Shown here in pieces: positions 1 to 11,147 of a stretch of DNA of 64,000 nt. The notes under the pieces are model-generated. The model searched no databases. It worked only from the letters and a program-made list of their open reading frames with translations, and had not been told where the DNA came from. The stretch spans positions 3,004,747 to 3,068,746 of the forward strand of contig OZ007510.1 in assembly GCA_963931865.1 (NCBI GenBank), in the 5' to 3' direction. The position numbers and the translations under genes were made by a program. The DNA is from Axinella damicornis (lineage: Eukaryota > Porifera > Demospongiae > Axinellida > Axinellidae). Every line of letters starts with the position of its first letter. The first letter of the stretch is position 1.

Positions 1-84
1 AGCTGGGGAGGGGAGGGGTTGATGAGCTTGGACAGTCAGATAGTATTTCAATTTTCAGGTAGATGTTTGAATCATTTCACTCAC

Positions 85-3000
85 CCAGGGCTGAGATGAC
101 ATTGCCGAGGCAGACTAGGGACTTGTTGATGCTACCTCCTTCCTTCAGTCGGATTCCTTCTGCTCCCGTCGTACTAGCACGCTCACTGCAAGAGCATTCA
201 AAAGGAAGGCACTGGGTACTGTAGCATATGTACATGTATACACAAGGGGGGCGGGGCACTAGAGTACTGTAGAGTGGACTACATGTACACTAATACACAA
301 GACCTTAGGCTCATCTATTACAGATTTCTATGATTTTATTGTAAGTTTCCAATGCTGAGACTGAAGCGCAAAATTTAATTTAATAACCAACTCAAGTCAT
401 AGCATACACAGACATTGACCACTCAAGCTGCCCTGTCTGAGCATCTTCCTCTCACCTCCCAGCCAGGTCCACCAGGTTGATCTTGCTGACCGTCTCACAG
501 GGAAGGTCGGATGAATAGGTAGCCTGTTAGAGCAGCACAGAGAACACAAAACAATCGGATCAGTGCACTCAGAGCAGAGCATGAGAAAGGTAAATCGTAT
601 TGTTAAAAGTCAGCATGTTCTGGAATAGCACCCTAGGGTTTCAATGGACCATGGACCCACAATGAGGTGTGAATAACAAATTGCCATAGAAATTCTGGGA
701 ACAAAGATGAATTAGTTTCCATGGAAACCCTGGTTCATACAAAGTTACCATGGAAACCACTGTAGCACCCCAGGGTGCAATTCCAGAACATGCGAATGAG
801 CCACCCCAGTAAATAAATCAAACCCACCTGGGTGAAAGTAACAGTGAAGATTGCATGTGACCTGCTACTGACATCATTCATCAGGGTGGACGCCGTTGCC
901 CTGCATCACATTAGCAAGCATACATTATAATACACTCCACAAGATTGCTCTGAGAAGTGTTAGTTCGGCTGGCTCGGATGGATACTTCACAGTCTAAAAT
1001 ACTCAAGCAATTCTCAGCTATTGTTTGTGCGCTGTAATGTAAACCATTACAGTTAATTGCGAGTACAAAACATCACACCAAGAGTGAATGAACATACGTA
1101 CGATGGTACTGACCTGTGAGAGTTTCCGAGGTTCATCAGATCACGAATGGCACGGTAGTCACCCACGTAATGTTTACTGAGGTCTGCAGGTCAGAGAAGA
1201 CACTTGAAACAAATTCAACAATCATCACACAAGTATATTCAAAGGTAATGGACACTTATCACTTGTTTGCAGTGGATGAAAACATCTGGAGCCAGAAGAG
1301 TCTGTCACTCCAAAGAAACAGACACATGGGAGAGAAACACCCAACCTACCATGAACTCTGCAGTGGTTTACAGTCCCTGTGTCAACAGTCCATAGTACCC
1401 ACTTCCTTTGCTGCACTATCTCAGCACTGTCACCCTCGTGGCACATGACTACTATTACAACAGCCGGTCAACAGTACACAATCACTCACTCTCAACATAA
1501 GGTCCGCTCTTGGGATGCTCTCTGACTCGCAGACTGTGTGGTGACTTGTTAGCCCCAGGTCGCAGGAGGTCCCGTACCTTCTCGTTGTAAATCTCCATGT
1601 AGCTATTAGAACAAGGAGATACGATATAGAGCAATGCACATGGTACATGGTATGCTGAAACTAAGACACGTAGGTGGCATATAAGATATGGAGCACCATA
1701 TTGGTGAAGAATAATGGAAGTGTTTTTCTTTTTTGGATGATTGACAGGCTACATAAATAGCTAATGTGTATATGGTTCATGCTTATTGATCTACATGATC
1801 CAATACCTGGCTTCTGTTCGGTAGGACACCTTTCTCAGACTGCCAGTCGCAATCCGTGAGAAAAGGTTCTGGAAGATGATAAGCAACAAAACATCACCAC
1901 TGAGGCTATCCTGTATGGTAAATTGTACAAGTGGGAATTCTTACCTCACAGATTCTGGGTATCAGACCAGGAGCATTCTGCAAAATGTGAGAAGTCAGCA
2001 GGTGAATATTCCTGGCATTAACTACTACCCGCAAACATGGTTAATGTTCACACGACTGCATGGTTAGAGGTGAATGAGCAACAACATCTCCTATTGCCAT
2101 TCATTGCCCATTCTCAGGTGCAATGGATGGTGGTGTCAGCATTTGAATTTGAACAAAGGTATGTAATTATTGCCAATGAATTACTGTTCAGACCACCCCA
2201 GAGTGTTGCAATCTGCTGCTTGAAATTACATTCACTTAGTTGAAGTTCTGCACAGGCCTTGATGCAGTATTGCCAGACTCACAACCAATACAGACGTACA
2301 TGTACCAATGCAGTCATTGTCAGGTTCCAGGCATGTCACTGTGGAGAAATATTTGTTTATGGGCAGAATCTGAGTGCTTGATGATTGAAAGTGCATGTCG
2401 GCATGTTTCTATAATGCAGGTGGGTTAAAGCCATGCTCAGTTAGGCTCTGATCATCTCCTCTTTACGTCACATATGTGATAAAGTTTTCCTGGGGGATCA
2501 CCTGGGAAGGAACAAGGCTAATGTGTAGCTCATTGGAGAAACGTCAACTGGGAATGGCGTGACCCAGAAACAAAACGGTAGTACCCTGGAGGCTTTGGTC
2601 CCGTTGTCCACCCTCCCCCTCACCTCTGTTCCCATCATGGTGTATGTCTTGCCTGAGCCCGTCTGGCCATAGGCAAAGACACAGGCATTATAGCCCTCGA
2701 AGGCGGACTCCAGAACTGTCTTTCCAAGATCACTGAACACCTGTGTAGACGGCAGAGAAGAGGTCATCACGACACATTCATTGATGAATTTAAATGTATA
2801 TATTCACTGGGTGGTAGCAGCAGTGCTCATTAGTATGCTGGTTTACCAGTGATGAAGCTACGTGCAAACCAAGATGTAAGATTGCATTGAGTTGCAACTC
2901 AGTTCCAGGATGGTAAGTCTTGTGATGCTAAAGATCTCCTAACAAATCTGTTGCTATGACAATGGCTATGAATATAGCTGTAGCCACTGGGGCTCCCTCC

Positions 3001-4869
3001 CTTCCGTTTGTGTTGTGGCTTACACACACTCTGCCACTACAAAAGAGCACAAGTACGACCACATAGCCAATCAAGTGCATCACTATCCGTTGAAGATTGA
3101 AGATGAGTGGCTACTCAATCAACCACAGCATACTACTGGTTGGCTGCAGATTTAATATGACAACTGTCCCAAAACCTTTGTCAACACTATGATAGAGTTG
3201 TACACTTCTCCACAGGGTATACTCCTTTGCAGCATAAGTTTCAGTAACATTATTCAGTAACATGTTTCTGTGATGTTGTGATAGTAAAAATAACATCCAA
3301 CTCTGTTTCTGGTGCACTCCACAGGTCATAATGTGTACAACTTCTAACCCAGGTTACTGAGGCTTTCGGGATGCATCTGCTGTCTTATACCCAATCACAG
3401 CTCATTAGCTATCATCTCTTGACACTATGCATTGGGATCCAAAGGTCAAAGGTTGATTGGACCATCTGTGCAGCACTAGTGCTAAACTCCAGGGCAAAGG
3501 TGCTAATAGCGTGTTAGAAAATATCTGTTCACTCCCCACTAGCCTCAAACCCAGGCTTGAGGCTAACTCCCCACTAGCCTCGGCCCCAGACCCAAACCAA
3601 CACCAGTGTGGATCGCTTCCAGTACTGGAAGCAATCCACGCTGGCATTGGTACCGGAAGCGATCCACACTGGTGTTGGTTCGGGTCTGAAGCTCACTCCC
3701 CACCTGCTCCTGTGAGGTGTAGTGTGTGTCCTGCGGTTCCACAGACCAGTAGGAGTGGTCATACACAAACTCCTTGCTGCGGTCCCTGGTCTCCCCGATG
3801 GCAATACCAGCAGTGGTCTAGGCAACAGAGACAACAGACAGCAGTGCACATCATGTTCCAGGACTAGGATGGAACCTTGTGGGATTTATTATCAGCATCA
3901 TCTTGACCACCAAGTAAATTCATTCTTCGTTAAAACTTGAGATGTTTACAACAATGAACTTCTCCCTGTCATTAACCCTTCTCCCTGTTCTTGCCCTTAC
4001 CTTAAACAGTATGGTAGACTTGTTCCTCATCTCAATAACAGTTGGAGACTTGAGGTCAATCTCCCTGATGGAGGAAAAGTAGGATAGTATTAGTATCATA
4101 GTACGTACCCTTTTGGAAGTCACAACCAAGTACAGACATAATACATAAAACCATGTCCTGCTATTGTCAAGATACACTGTTTACTCAGTACAAATAAAAT
4201 GTAAAAGTGCTCTGTACTGGTACAGTGTGAAGTACCAGCACTCTGTCCATTATACCAGTACACCATACAAGTAAACTGCAACACACTGCACCAGTACACA
4301 GTGAAAGCAGTGTCGCACTACATTAGTACAAGGACCAGCAGCTGTAGAGGGGTATGTACCACCACTGACAATGTTATTAGCACATTTGCCACCAGCCTCT
4401 CAGGGTGATCACCCAATATCCACTGCAATCACAGCTGTGACTGTATATAAAACTTGAAAGGGGTGTCAGTTCACACATGGTTACTTGTTTGCTGGCACAA
4501 CCAAGAAGTCCAGGCCTTCAATAACAGTCCAGGGACTCACATTCAGTGCAGCCAAGGGGTCAAGAATGTTTTAGGCAGTTTTGTTCCCATGACTACAGCA
4601 TGTACTATACATGTAGTAATAATACCACCCTCAGATGCTCAATCAATATCTGGATGCATACTCTCTTCTCATATCTACATTTAGACAAAGGTACCGATGA
4701 CTAGTTACATCGATCACAAGCAATCACAGCTAACTAGGACCATTAGATGCTGCAGCTGCAGGTGCACTTGCAGTCGTATCATGTCGGATGGCTTATATTT
4801 ACAACATGCAGAATCTCACCTCTGGGAGAAGGGTCTAGCACGCACCGCAACTTGAACAGTAGCACTCAT
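85..4869 (-). CDS. KIF16B: Kinesin-3 motor, KIF16B-like (5' part, 11 exons)
   Basis: Plus-end-directed microtubule motor; KIF16B carries early endosomes through a C-terminal PX domain (family knowledge). Exons joined on the minus strand: 4820-4869, 4001-4064, 3704-3817, 2624-2740, 1945-1977, 1807-1868, 1490-1602, 1114-1183, 828-900, 456-523 and 85-185. They total 865 nt (288 codons, ending in phase 1), all with GT-AG sites. Seen: N-terminal VAVRARPF, P-loop GQTGSGKT, switch I DVSSRSH, switch II DLAGSERA, and ISAL at the last donor. The stretches [14 protein letters not shown] and FTQ..., ending in [15 protein letters not shown], resemble KIF16B more than KIF1 or KIF13. The start at 4869 is the only ATG before the conserved beta-1 strand. 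Neck, FHA and PX parts would lie left of base 1, so the KIF16B assignment rests on the motor alone. Confidence 0.9.
2741..3703. other. Kinesin intron 3 with a 102-bp hairpin
   Basis: Non-coding. The only structure is a near-perfect inverted repeat at 3587-3688 (cagacccaaaccaacaccag at one end, its reverse complement at the other) next to a short local duplication of cactccccactagcctc. A related piece (cagacccaaacc, cagtgtggattgct) lies at 52891-52923 in the MDN1 intron, so it is a dispersed repeat. Confidence 0.5.
4065..4819. other. Kinesin intron 1, no recognisable content
   Basis: 755 bp between the first two kinesin exons. It holds a run of degenerate 'ccagtaca' words at about 4215-4300 and nothing else I can support. 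Confidence 0.5.
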
Positions 4870-5110
4870 GATGCTCTTGCAGGCCAGATACACTGGCAGA
4901 CTCACGCCACAGTACTCGCGTACAGTTCAGTCACGAGGCCGAGGTTGGTTGGGGAGGGCGGGGCCTGATCCGTGAGCAATCAATTAGTCGAGGCGGCCCG
5001 CGCCGGCGCCCGCGAGGCTGCGTTAGCCTCGTTCTGCATACTGCAAGACTAGATTTTTGCAGTATAAAGTACAGATTTGCAGCAATCAAAGACCTGGTGG
5101 AAATGGATTG
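4870..5110 (-). promoter_or_regulatory. Putative GC-rich promoter of the kinesin gene
   Basis: The 240 bp between the kinesin start codon and the ALKBH1 stop contain a CpG-rich block at about 4990-5030 (ggcggcccgcgccggcgccc), which stands out against its AT-rich surroundings. Position and composition fit a TATA-less promoter; transcription was not seen directly. Confidence 0.35.
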
Positions 5111-5124
5111 CTAGGGCTGACATA

Positions 5125-7121
5125 TTAAGTTTTCCAAAATTTGCATTTCTCTGACACAACCTGCCTTACATTGACATTGATACGAGACACAGAGAGATAC
5201 TGCTCAAACTGAGGCCAATCAGCAATGATCTGCTGACAAGACAGGCAAACATTGGTCCCATGGTGAACATCATCCAAACGAACACCCGAGTTGGTACATG
5301 ATTCTGCTGTACTTCTACACGAGTCCGTACCAGTGCAGTCAACACGGTCAATTCGTTTGTGGGTAGGTTCTGCTGACAGTGTAGTGTGGTCAGTTTTCAG
5401 ATATCGCTCTCTTGTGCATTCTTCAGTAGCAACAGCCACCACGCCTGGACGCAGCTGACCGGAAGTAAGGTCTGCTGCACAAATGCAACAGGTATGATCT
5501 CCATGTCCTGGCCCCTTCTGCTGCTGTACAATCTGATCTAGTGCTGCAGATGAAAGGCAATCCGGCACCTCACTCTGGGTGGAAGGGGGTAGCACTTTTG
5601 GGACACCGTGGAATGCCAACCGAGACTCGTCCGACATGATGACAATGTCTCCACTATGTAACATCATCGCCTTTGGCCTCACTTGCCTAGTCTTTCCACC
5701 AACCAGGAAGATACAAGACTGCCCAAAGCTACAAGAGATAAACCAAGACATCATTTATTAACAGATGATTGGAGTATGAAATGAGGCTGTGGGTAACCAG
5801 GAAGTAGGGAGGGTGGGAGTGTTGTCCAACCTGACAGAGAGGAGCGGGATAGAGAGGTCTTTCTCAGAGTGGTCTGTGTGTCCTGATAGAGTAGAGTCCA
5901 GGTGGTAGTAGTTCACTATGGCGGCCTCCGGAACAAATCTGCAGAGAAACGTGCATGCCATCTTCACGAGCACTCCATTGTATTCTTACCAACATCAAAC
6001 TGGTCGACCATTGCTTACTTGGAAAATCCAGCCACCTCCAGAATGAGTGTGGACAGTCCTGCAAGATCCTCGGGAAATGGAGACTTGCGGTGGCTGTAGT
6101 ACTCCTATAGCAGGGAGGTAAGGAAAACAATTAGGGAGAGACAGAATCAACTCTGTGCAAAAATATGCACCTTAGTGTTCCAATCATAGTGGTACCCCAA
6201 GGTGACCCAGCGAAGTTTGTATAGAAGATCATCCTTTGAGAGCTTTTTCTTTTTCAAACCAACACTAGATATACAATGAAAATAAAGATTCACTTCAGTT
6301 TCAGGCAGCTCGTAAGTTTCTAAGAGAGAAGTGCATGATGACTAAGAGAAGTACTTCTACATCACAGACAGCTGCTGCATGGTAAACATACCGTGCTGCC
6401 ACTTCTGCCGGCCAGATTCTTCCCTCCCCAGTCCTCTCCATGTGTGCGTCCAGGTTACACACGTTGGGTCTGCAGGGGTAGCTCACCAGACACTGCCACA
6501 CCCACCGGTGCTGGTGGCCAGACAGGAATGGGTCAGGGATGACTATCAGTCCTACAGTAGGAGTGTTGGGGATGCTATGAAGCAAACTATCGCGGGAGAA
6601 CTGGAACAATGTCGTCCAGTAATACGTATCTCATGGAGAGTATATAGTCTTGCATGGCCAGACCCAATGCATGATGGGTCTAGCCATGCGAGACTACATG
6701 GGGTGAGATCTATTGAGACCTACCATCATGCATACGCAGACTAGCAGCTCATAAGCTATTAAGCTCAACCTGATACCTGGAGCTGTCAACTCTCCAGCAC
6801 ATAGAAATTGTGTACCTGGGACTGAAGACAGTCTGTACATCTTCCAGAGGTGCGGAGGACTCAGACCAACAGCAGCAGCTCTCACATCTTTATCCCCTCC
6901 TACCTCACAGCTGGTACAAACAGGGGCAACCTGGTGGGTAGATACACGGCTATCGATCATGGCTGATGCCTAGGTTGCCATTCAGCCTGCACTGTACTGA
7001 CCTCTCCAGGAAACAGCTCTGGGTGTCTAAAGTCTATGACGTCTGTGTGCACCGTAGAACGCCTCTTGTACTGCTTAAATTCCTCCTTGAAGTAGTCCTG
7101 CTGCTCACAACCTGTTGCCAT
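5125..7121 (-). CDS. ALKBH1: ALKBH1, Fe(II)/2-oxoglutarate nucleic-acid demethylase (complete)
   Basis: AlkB homolog 1 oxidatively removes methyl groups from tRNA (m1A, m5C) and DNA in mitochondria and nucleus. Seven exons: 7002-7121, 6816-6930, 6392-6551, 6171-6264, 6019-6104, 5831-5938 and 5125-5728. They sum to 1,287 nt (428 aa plus stop) with all phases compatible. Seen: PNVCNLDAHM, LRWVTLGYHYDWNTK, NYYHLDS followed by the iron ligands in GHTDHSE, the third ligand His in RLAFHGVPKVLP, and the 2OG-binding Arg in NVRQVV. The start ATG at 7121 gives MATGCEQQDYFKEEF, and the first exon aligns with the animal N-terminus. Between the VLP motif and the last conserved block lies an insertion of about 120 residues with Cys pairs (CCIC, CLSC) that I do not know from vertebrate ALKBH1. 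Confidence 0.93.
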
Positions 7122-7202
7122 CCCTTCCAATTAGTGCCAATTCACATTATTAATTTGCGTTACAAAGTCAATGAATAAAAGCATCACCACAGTAACTGAG
7201 TA

Positions 7203-7229
7203 CTATTATTATTATTATTATTATTATTG
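7203..7229. repeat. (ATT)n microsatellite
   Basis: About nine attatt units just upstream of the ALKBH1 start codon. Confidence 0.9.
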
Positions 7230-7338
7230 CTTCACAGCAGAGTACATGTATGTGATGGTAGTGAGGGTGGTACACAAGAGAGCAAACTGACTGTACAATG
7301 CTGAAGGTCAGCTAAAGATTCTTAGCTGCCTTAGTTAG

Positions 7339-7995
7339 CTACTTAGTTCTGGCACGAAGCCTTGAGGATATTGGAGGTGACAATGTGACTGGAGATGTTT
7401 CGTGAGCTGGGGAGGAGTACAATGATTCATTGTCGCTACTGGTCAACTGATCTAGTTCCCCCTTCAAAAGTGTTGCAAAGGCGTCAGGGGGGTACCTGCG
7501 TTTGAGAATCCTCAGTGGGACTTGCCTTTTCTTCCTCCTTCTCCTCTCAACCCTGGTCCACTGCTCATCATCTGTCTCATCAACAGCAACTACATCCCCA
7601 GATCCGGACTCAGCCTTCTGGTTACCAGAGCTCTTGTCATGGTGTGTACTAATAGGAGTGGGATCTTGAGGGACGACCTTGCTTTCACAGACTTCTGCTG
7701 CCAGCAAGTGTGCAACAGGTGACCCAGGTGTGGTACAGGTCTTGGCCTTGTGCCTCCTTCTTCTCTTCTTCCTCTTAGGAATTGCAGTAACTACACCACC
7801 AACCTGCTGCTCAAGGCTTGGCCAGAAGAGGCTAACAGAAAACCCTGCACTGGAGGACTTAGCAGTCCACATTGCCTCAGAGAGCTTCAGACCACTTAGC
7901 TGTAGCTGTAGACAGACAGGTAGTGGTAAGCCAAGGGCAGACAGACTTGCAGAAACTCCTTCCAAGACAGTCACTTTGATAGTGTTGTCAGCCAT
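7339..7995 (-). CDS. Unrecognised single-exon basic protein, 218 aa
   Basis: An open frame from ATG 7995 to the stop at 7339, in the gap between sororin and ALKBH1 and on the same strand. Residues 1-60 are hydrophobic/Ser-rich (SALGLPLPVCLQLQLSGLKL, FSVSLFWPSLE). Residues about 75-85 are a basic run (KRKKRRRRHK), followed by an acidic stretch (DETDDEQW) and a second basic run (ERRRRKKRQ), then a Ser/Pro-rich tail. The two basic clusters look like nuclear localisation signals. I know no family for it; the N-terminal half feels like a repeat-associated sponge ORF. It could be a young host gene or a mobile-element product. Start choice: first ATG in the frame. Confidence 0.5.
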   Translation of the reverse strand: MADNTIKVTVLEGVSASLSALGLPLPVCLQLQLSGLKLSEAMWTAKSSSAGFSVSLFWPSLEQQVGGVVTAIPKRKKRRRRHKAKTCTTPGSPVAHLLAAEVCESKVVPQDPTPISTHHDKSSGNQKAESGSGDVVAVDETDDEQWTRVERRRRKKRQVPLRILKRRYPPDAFATLLKGELDQLTSSDNESLYSSPAHETSPVTLSPPISSRLRARTK

Positions 7996-8113
7996 TTTGT
8001 TTTTTATAATGTGTATTATACTAGTACACCTTGTTCACATACATGTACTATAGACATGTTGAATTCACAGCACAGCGGGATAAAATAGAGTATGAATGTG
8101 CAGTGAAGTTCGC

Positions 8114-10199
8114 TCACTCCACTGCCAGTTCAAACTGGTCCACTTCTGCAAACTCGGTGTTCAGCTTCTTTGCCCACACTTCCATTGCACTAGATCTCTG
8201 AGATATAGGAAATCAAGGAATTTAATGGCTACCAATTCCCATCTCAATGCAAAAATTATCTATCTAGCAATGTTCTAGGAGCAAACAAACATGGAGGCAT
8301 TCACCGCCAGAGCTACATCGACATGCATTCACTACCTTCATTCAAGTAGTGAGAAAGGTCGAGGAACGATGCTAGGAATTAGAAGCCTCAACCATGTATT
8401 ATTTACCTCTGCAGGTTTTCTCCGCGCCTGTTGCTTCCTAGGTGTGGGTTTGCGGATGGGTATGTCATATGTTCCAACCAGCCTGTTATGTGAAGACGAT
8501 CTGGTTATTTTTTCCTCTGGGCTTTTGACAGGTGACTCCTGGAGAAAGGGTGTGGCTGCTACAGGAGAAAGGGTGAGGGGAGACTCCAGGGTTTCAAAAC
8601 CAAAGAGAGACTGCCGTCTGACGGCACCACGGTCAGCTGTGTTCGGAGTGGATTGGCCAAGGGTGGGTTTTGGGATCTTGAACAGTTCCTCAGGGCTGAT
8701 GAAAGAGGGTTTGGTCTTGGGTGGTCTCTTCACCGGAGTGATCTGCAGCCTCATTTTCAACTCTCCCGATTCCCCATGTGATGGTATCTCCGTGAAGTAT
8801 GTTCTCTTGGGTCTAGTCTTGGCTGGTTTGGTACAGCCCCTTTCCCTTTTAGCTCTGCCCCTCTCCCTCTTAGCTCTGTTCTCTTTGTTGTGGGTTTGTT
8901 GACTGCCTCTGAAATCAAAGACATCACTTCTCTCCATTTCCTTTTCCATTCCTCTCAAATCAGAGCTTTGTCGGTCACACACATGTAGACTCTCCGCCTC
9001 TCCCTCCTCCACTCTTACAATGTCTACTGAGCCACTGGTCTGCTCTCCCGATCCTTGAGCCTTGTGCTGTAGGTAAAACAAGTTGTTAACAGAGATTCTT
9101 TATGTGGTGAAGGTGCATGTCACATCTGGTGGCCATTTTAGTGAACCAATTGAACTGAGCAGTCTCGCAGGCCAGACATTCGTGGGGGAGGGGGAGAACA
9201 TCTGGCCGTTGCAGCTGATGTCATCATTTTGAGAATACAGACGGGTACACCAACATGGCGGCCATTTAGCATTTTTTAGAGATAGCAGCTTTTATGGTGA
9301 TCTTGGCAAATGCAATCATGCACCAACAATGCTTCTCGTGTTGTGTTGAATCGTGATTGAATGTAGGCTTATAAATGTTTACCGGTGATGCAGGGCAAGT
9401 GGCTGACCCTACAGCAAGGCTACAGCAAGGCGAAAGTCATAAAGATGGGAATAGTAGGAACTTACTCGCAAACGAAATTTATGTAAATCGATCCCACAAA
9501 AATACTACGCGTTGAGTTATCATGGGAGCATTTTACGTCAAATTCAACAGAGGGCGGGGCTGACCCTACAGCTTTGACCTATACTGCATATGAAGCCAAT
9601 GTATTACAGTACACCAAGATGGCGGCTTCCAGATAGTCAATGGAAATGCCATGGAAAATGTGATGTAAGTGCAACAGGTTTATAGACATGTTTCCATGGC
9701 ATGGAGGAATTCAAGTCACGAAGAAGGTGGGAAATTACTGTGACTGTACCATCATACTACAATGCCAGTATTTAGCAAGAAATGATTGTGTGATGTCGAC
9801 CGTACGCATGTCCTTCACTTGTGACTTGAAGGAGCTTCAACAAATGTTTCTTGCGAGTATGAGATTTGTCTTGTGGTTCACTAAGAAGTGAAAATCACCA
9901 ACAACTTACCAGATACTTTCTTGCCAACCTCTGAATGGTTGACTTTGCCTCTTGTATTCGAGTATCATCCATTGATTCCACCGTCTCCCTCACTTCATCC
10001 TCTGTGAGGGATTAACCAACCAACCATACAGCTAAACATTCAAACACTAGTCTTGTTCTGATTGCAATCAAAAACACCCACCATTTCCTGGGTTTTGAAC
10101 TTTCCCTGAACTCTTTCCCTCCTCCCACGGTTTTCTTTCTCTTACAGCAACTGCTGTCCTAGAGGTACAGGCACCTTTCACTCTTCTGCTGAGCGGCAT
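8114..10199 (-). CDS. CDCA5: Sororin (CDCA5), cohesin protector
   Basis: Sororin binds Pds5 and antagonises Wapl, holding sister chromatids together until it is removed in mitosis (family knowledge). Exons: 10175-10199 (alternative donor gives 10082-10199), 9910-10001, 8407-9066 and 8114-8197; 286 aa with the short first exon. Seen: C-terminal domain MEVWAKKLNTEFAEVDQFEL ending AVE, matching the vertebrate C-terminus WAAAMNAEFEAAEQFDLLVE; an FGF motif in RRQSLFGFETL (the Pds5/SA2-binding element); a KEN box in HNKENRA (APC/C-Cdh1 degron); several SP/TP sites. The exon 2 helix DDTRIQEAKSTIQRLARKYL is not known from vertebrates, so the first two exons are less secure than the last two. It lies head to head with the MDN1 start region. 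Confidence 0.82.
9067..9909. other. Sororin intron 2
   Basis: 843 bp without coding signal. It contains three 'caagatggcgg/acatggcggcc' words (9251, 9616 and a weaker one near 9130) and two copies of 'ctgaccctacag' (about 9404 and 9552), which suggests one or two old short repeats. Confidence 0.45.
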
Positions 10200-10516
10200 C
10201 GTACAGCTGCTCGGAGCCGCCGCTCTAGCTCTCCAGCTAGCCAGAGCTCTGTCCTTGAATTTGCCGCCAACTTCTAATTAATGCCTAGCTGGTCAGCTTT
10301 GCTTGTAGTCTCGTTCCCAGACCTCGAACGCGCGGGATCTGGGAACGAGACTACTCGGCTGCCCGGCCCCGCCCCCCGACCGCGCGCGCGCGACTTCGAA
10401 GCAGGCGGCACGTGCTGTATTTTTTTGTGTGTGTGAACACGTGTAGCAGCTAGCCGACTTGTCTTGAGCAGTTGCTTCCAGACGAGAAATAATGGAACTC
10501 GAAGAGACAATTTGAT
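10200..10516. promoter_or_regulatory. Putative bidirectional CDCA5/MDN1 promoter with a small palindrome
   Basis: About 317 bp separate the sororin ATG (10199, minus) from the first plausible plus-strand ATG (10517). The middle is CpG-rich (10360-10395, ccgaccgcgcgcgcgcgac). A 49-bp inverted repeat sits at 10305-10353 with termini tagtctcgttcccaga, related to the TAGCCTCG element family. No TATA box is obvious. Confidence 0.4.
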
Positions 10517-11049
10517 ATGGAGGCCATTCGTGGGTTTACTATTTGTGTACAGGTACGGCTGACTAGCAAATTATAGCGTGCTTAGTGTTCAGTCCTGCTG
10601 GTTACTACACGTTACTGTGGTTTCAAAATTTAAGCAGTGAAGTGTTGCACTGTTCCCAGACTCTCACTCACCACACGCAGTATAAGGTAACGGAGGGGGT
10701 TTCCGGACAGTCTTTTGATTCCGGACACGCAGTTCTTGCCCCTCGCATTAGCTCCGTTAGCAGTTCTTCCGAATTATGGTAAGTGCGCATGCATACCCTA
10801 CCTTCGAACTTTCCAACGCTGTGCAGTTGTTAGCAAAAACTGCTTCTAGAGAGCGAAAGCTGGGGCTGTGTCCGGAAACCCCCTACTGTCCGGAAACCCC
10901 CTCCGTTACCTTAGCGTGCTGAATTGACTCCGAAATGAGAATAGGGAATTGCTGTTGGCACAAATGTATATTTTGAAAACCCTCTTCCCTGTGTAGGAAG
11001 ATGGACTGCTGTCTGTGCAGAAGGCTGACTGTCCGGCTACCCTAGCTGG
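10517..11049 (+). CDS. Candidate first exons of the MDN1 transcript
   Basis: A short exon at 10517-10552 (ATG, 12 codons, then CAG|gtacgg) is followed by a second at 10997-11049 (gtgtag|GAAGAT to GCTGG|gtaagc). Both have good splice sites and a compatible phase, and together encode about 30 residues. I cannot align them with vertebrate midasin, whose extreme N-terminus is poorly conserved. They may equally belong to a small separate gene. Their placement opposite sororin is the main argument. Confidence 0.25.
10685..10911. mobile_element. Tc1/mariner-type MITE, 227 bp
   Basis: Terminal inverted repeats aggtaacggagggggtttcc / reverse complement, flanked by TA on both sides (10683-10684 and 10912-10913). 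No coding content. A TA duplication is the Tc1/mariner signature; the family assignment is inferred from that alone. Confidence 0.6.
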
Positions 11050-11147
11050 GTAAGCTGTTATCACATAGTGACACATAGCTTGAACTGCTTGTTAACACAT
11101 CTCACATGTCCACTCTTGTTGTTGAAGGGCTTCTGTTTAGTGACCCA

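Noticed and set aside
5166..5754. FHA domain of the kinesin in the 5.1-5.7 kb exon
   Set aside because: First impression from the kinesin nearby; the motifs (GGKTR..SGDIVIMSDESRL) are those of ALKBH1 and join its other exons in phase.
7679..8053. 124-aa plus-strand ORF with apparent membrane segments
   Set aside because: Antisense shadow of the basic ORF 7339-7995.
8291..8902. 203-aa plus-strand ORF with hydrophobic stretches
   Set aside because: It is the antisense of the sororin main exon, which has clear motifs and splice sites.
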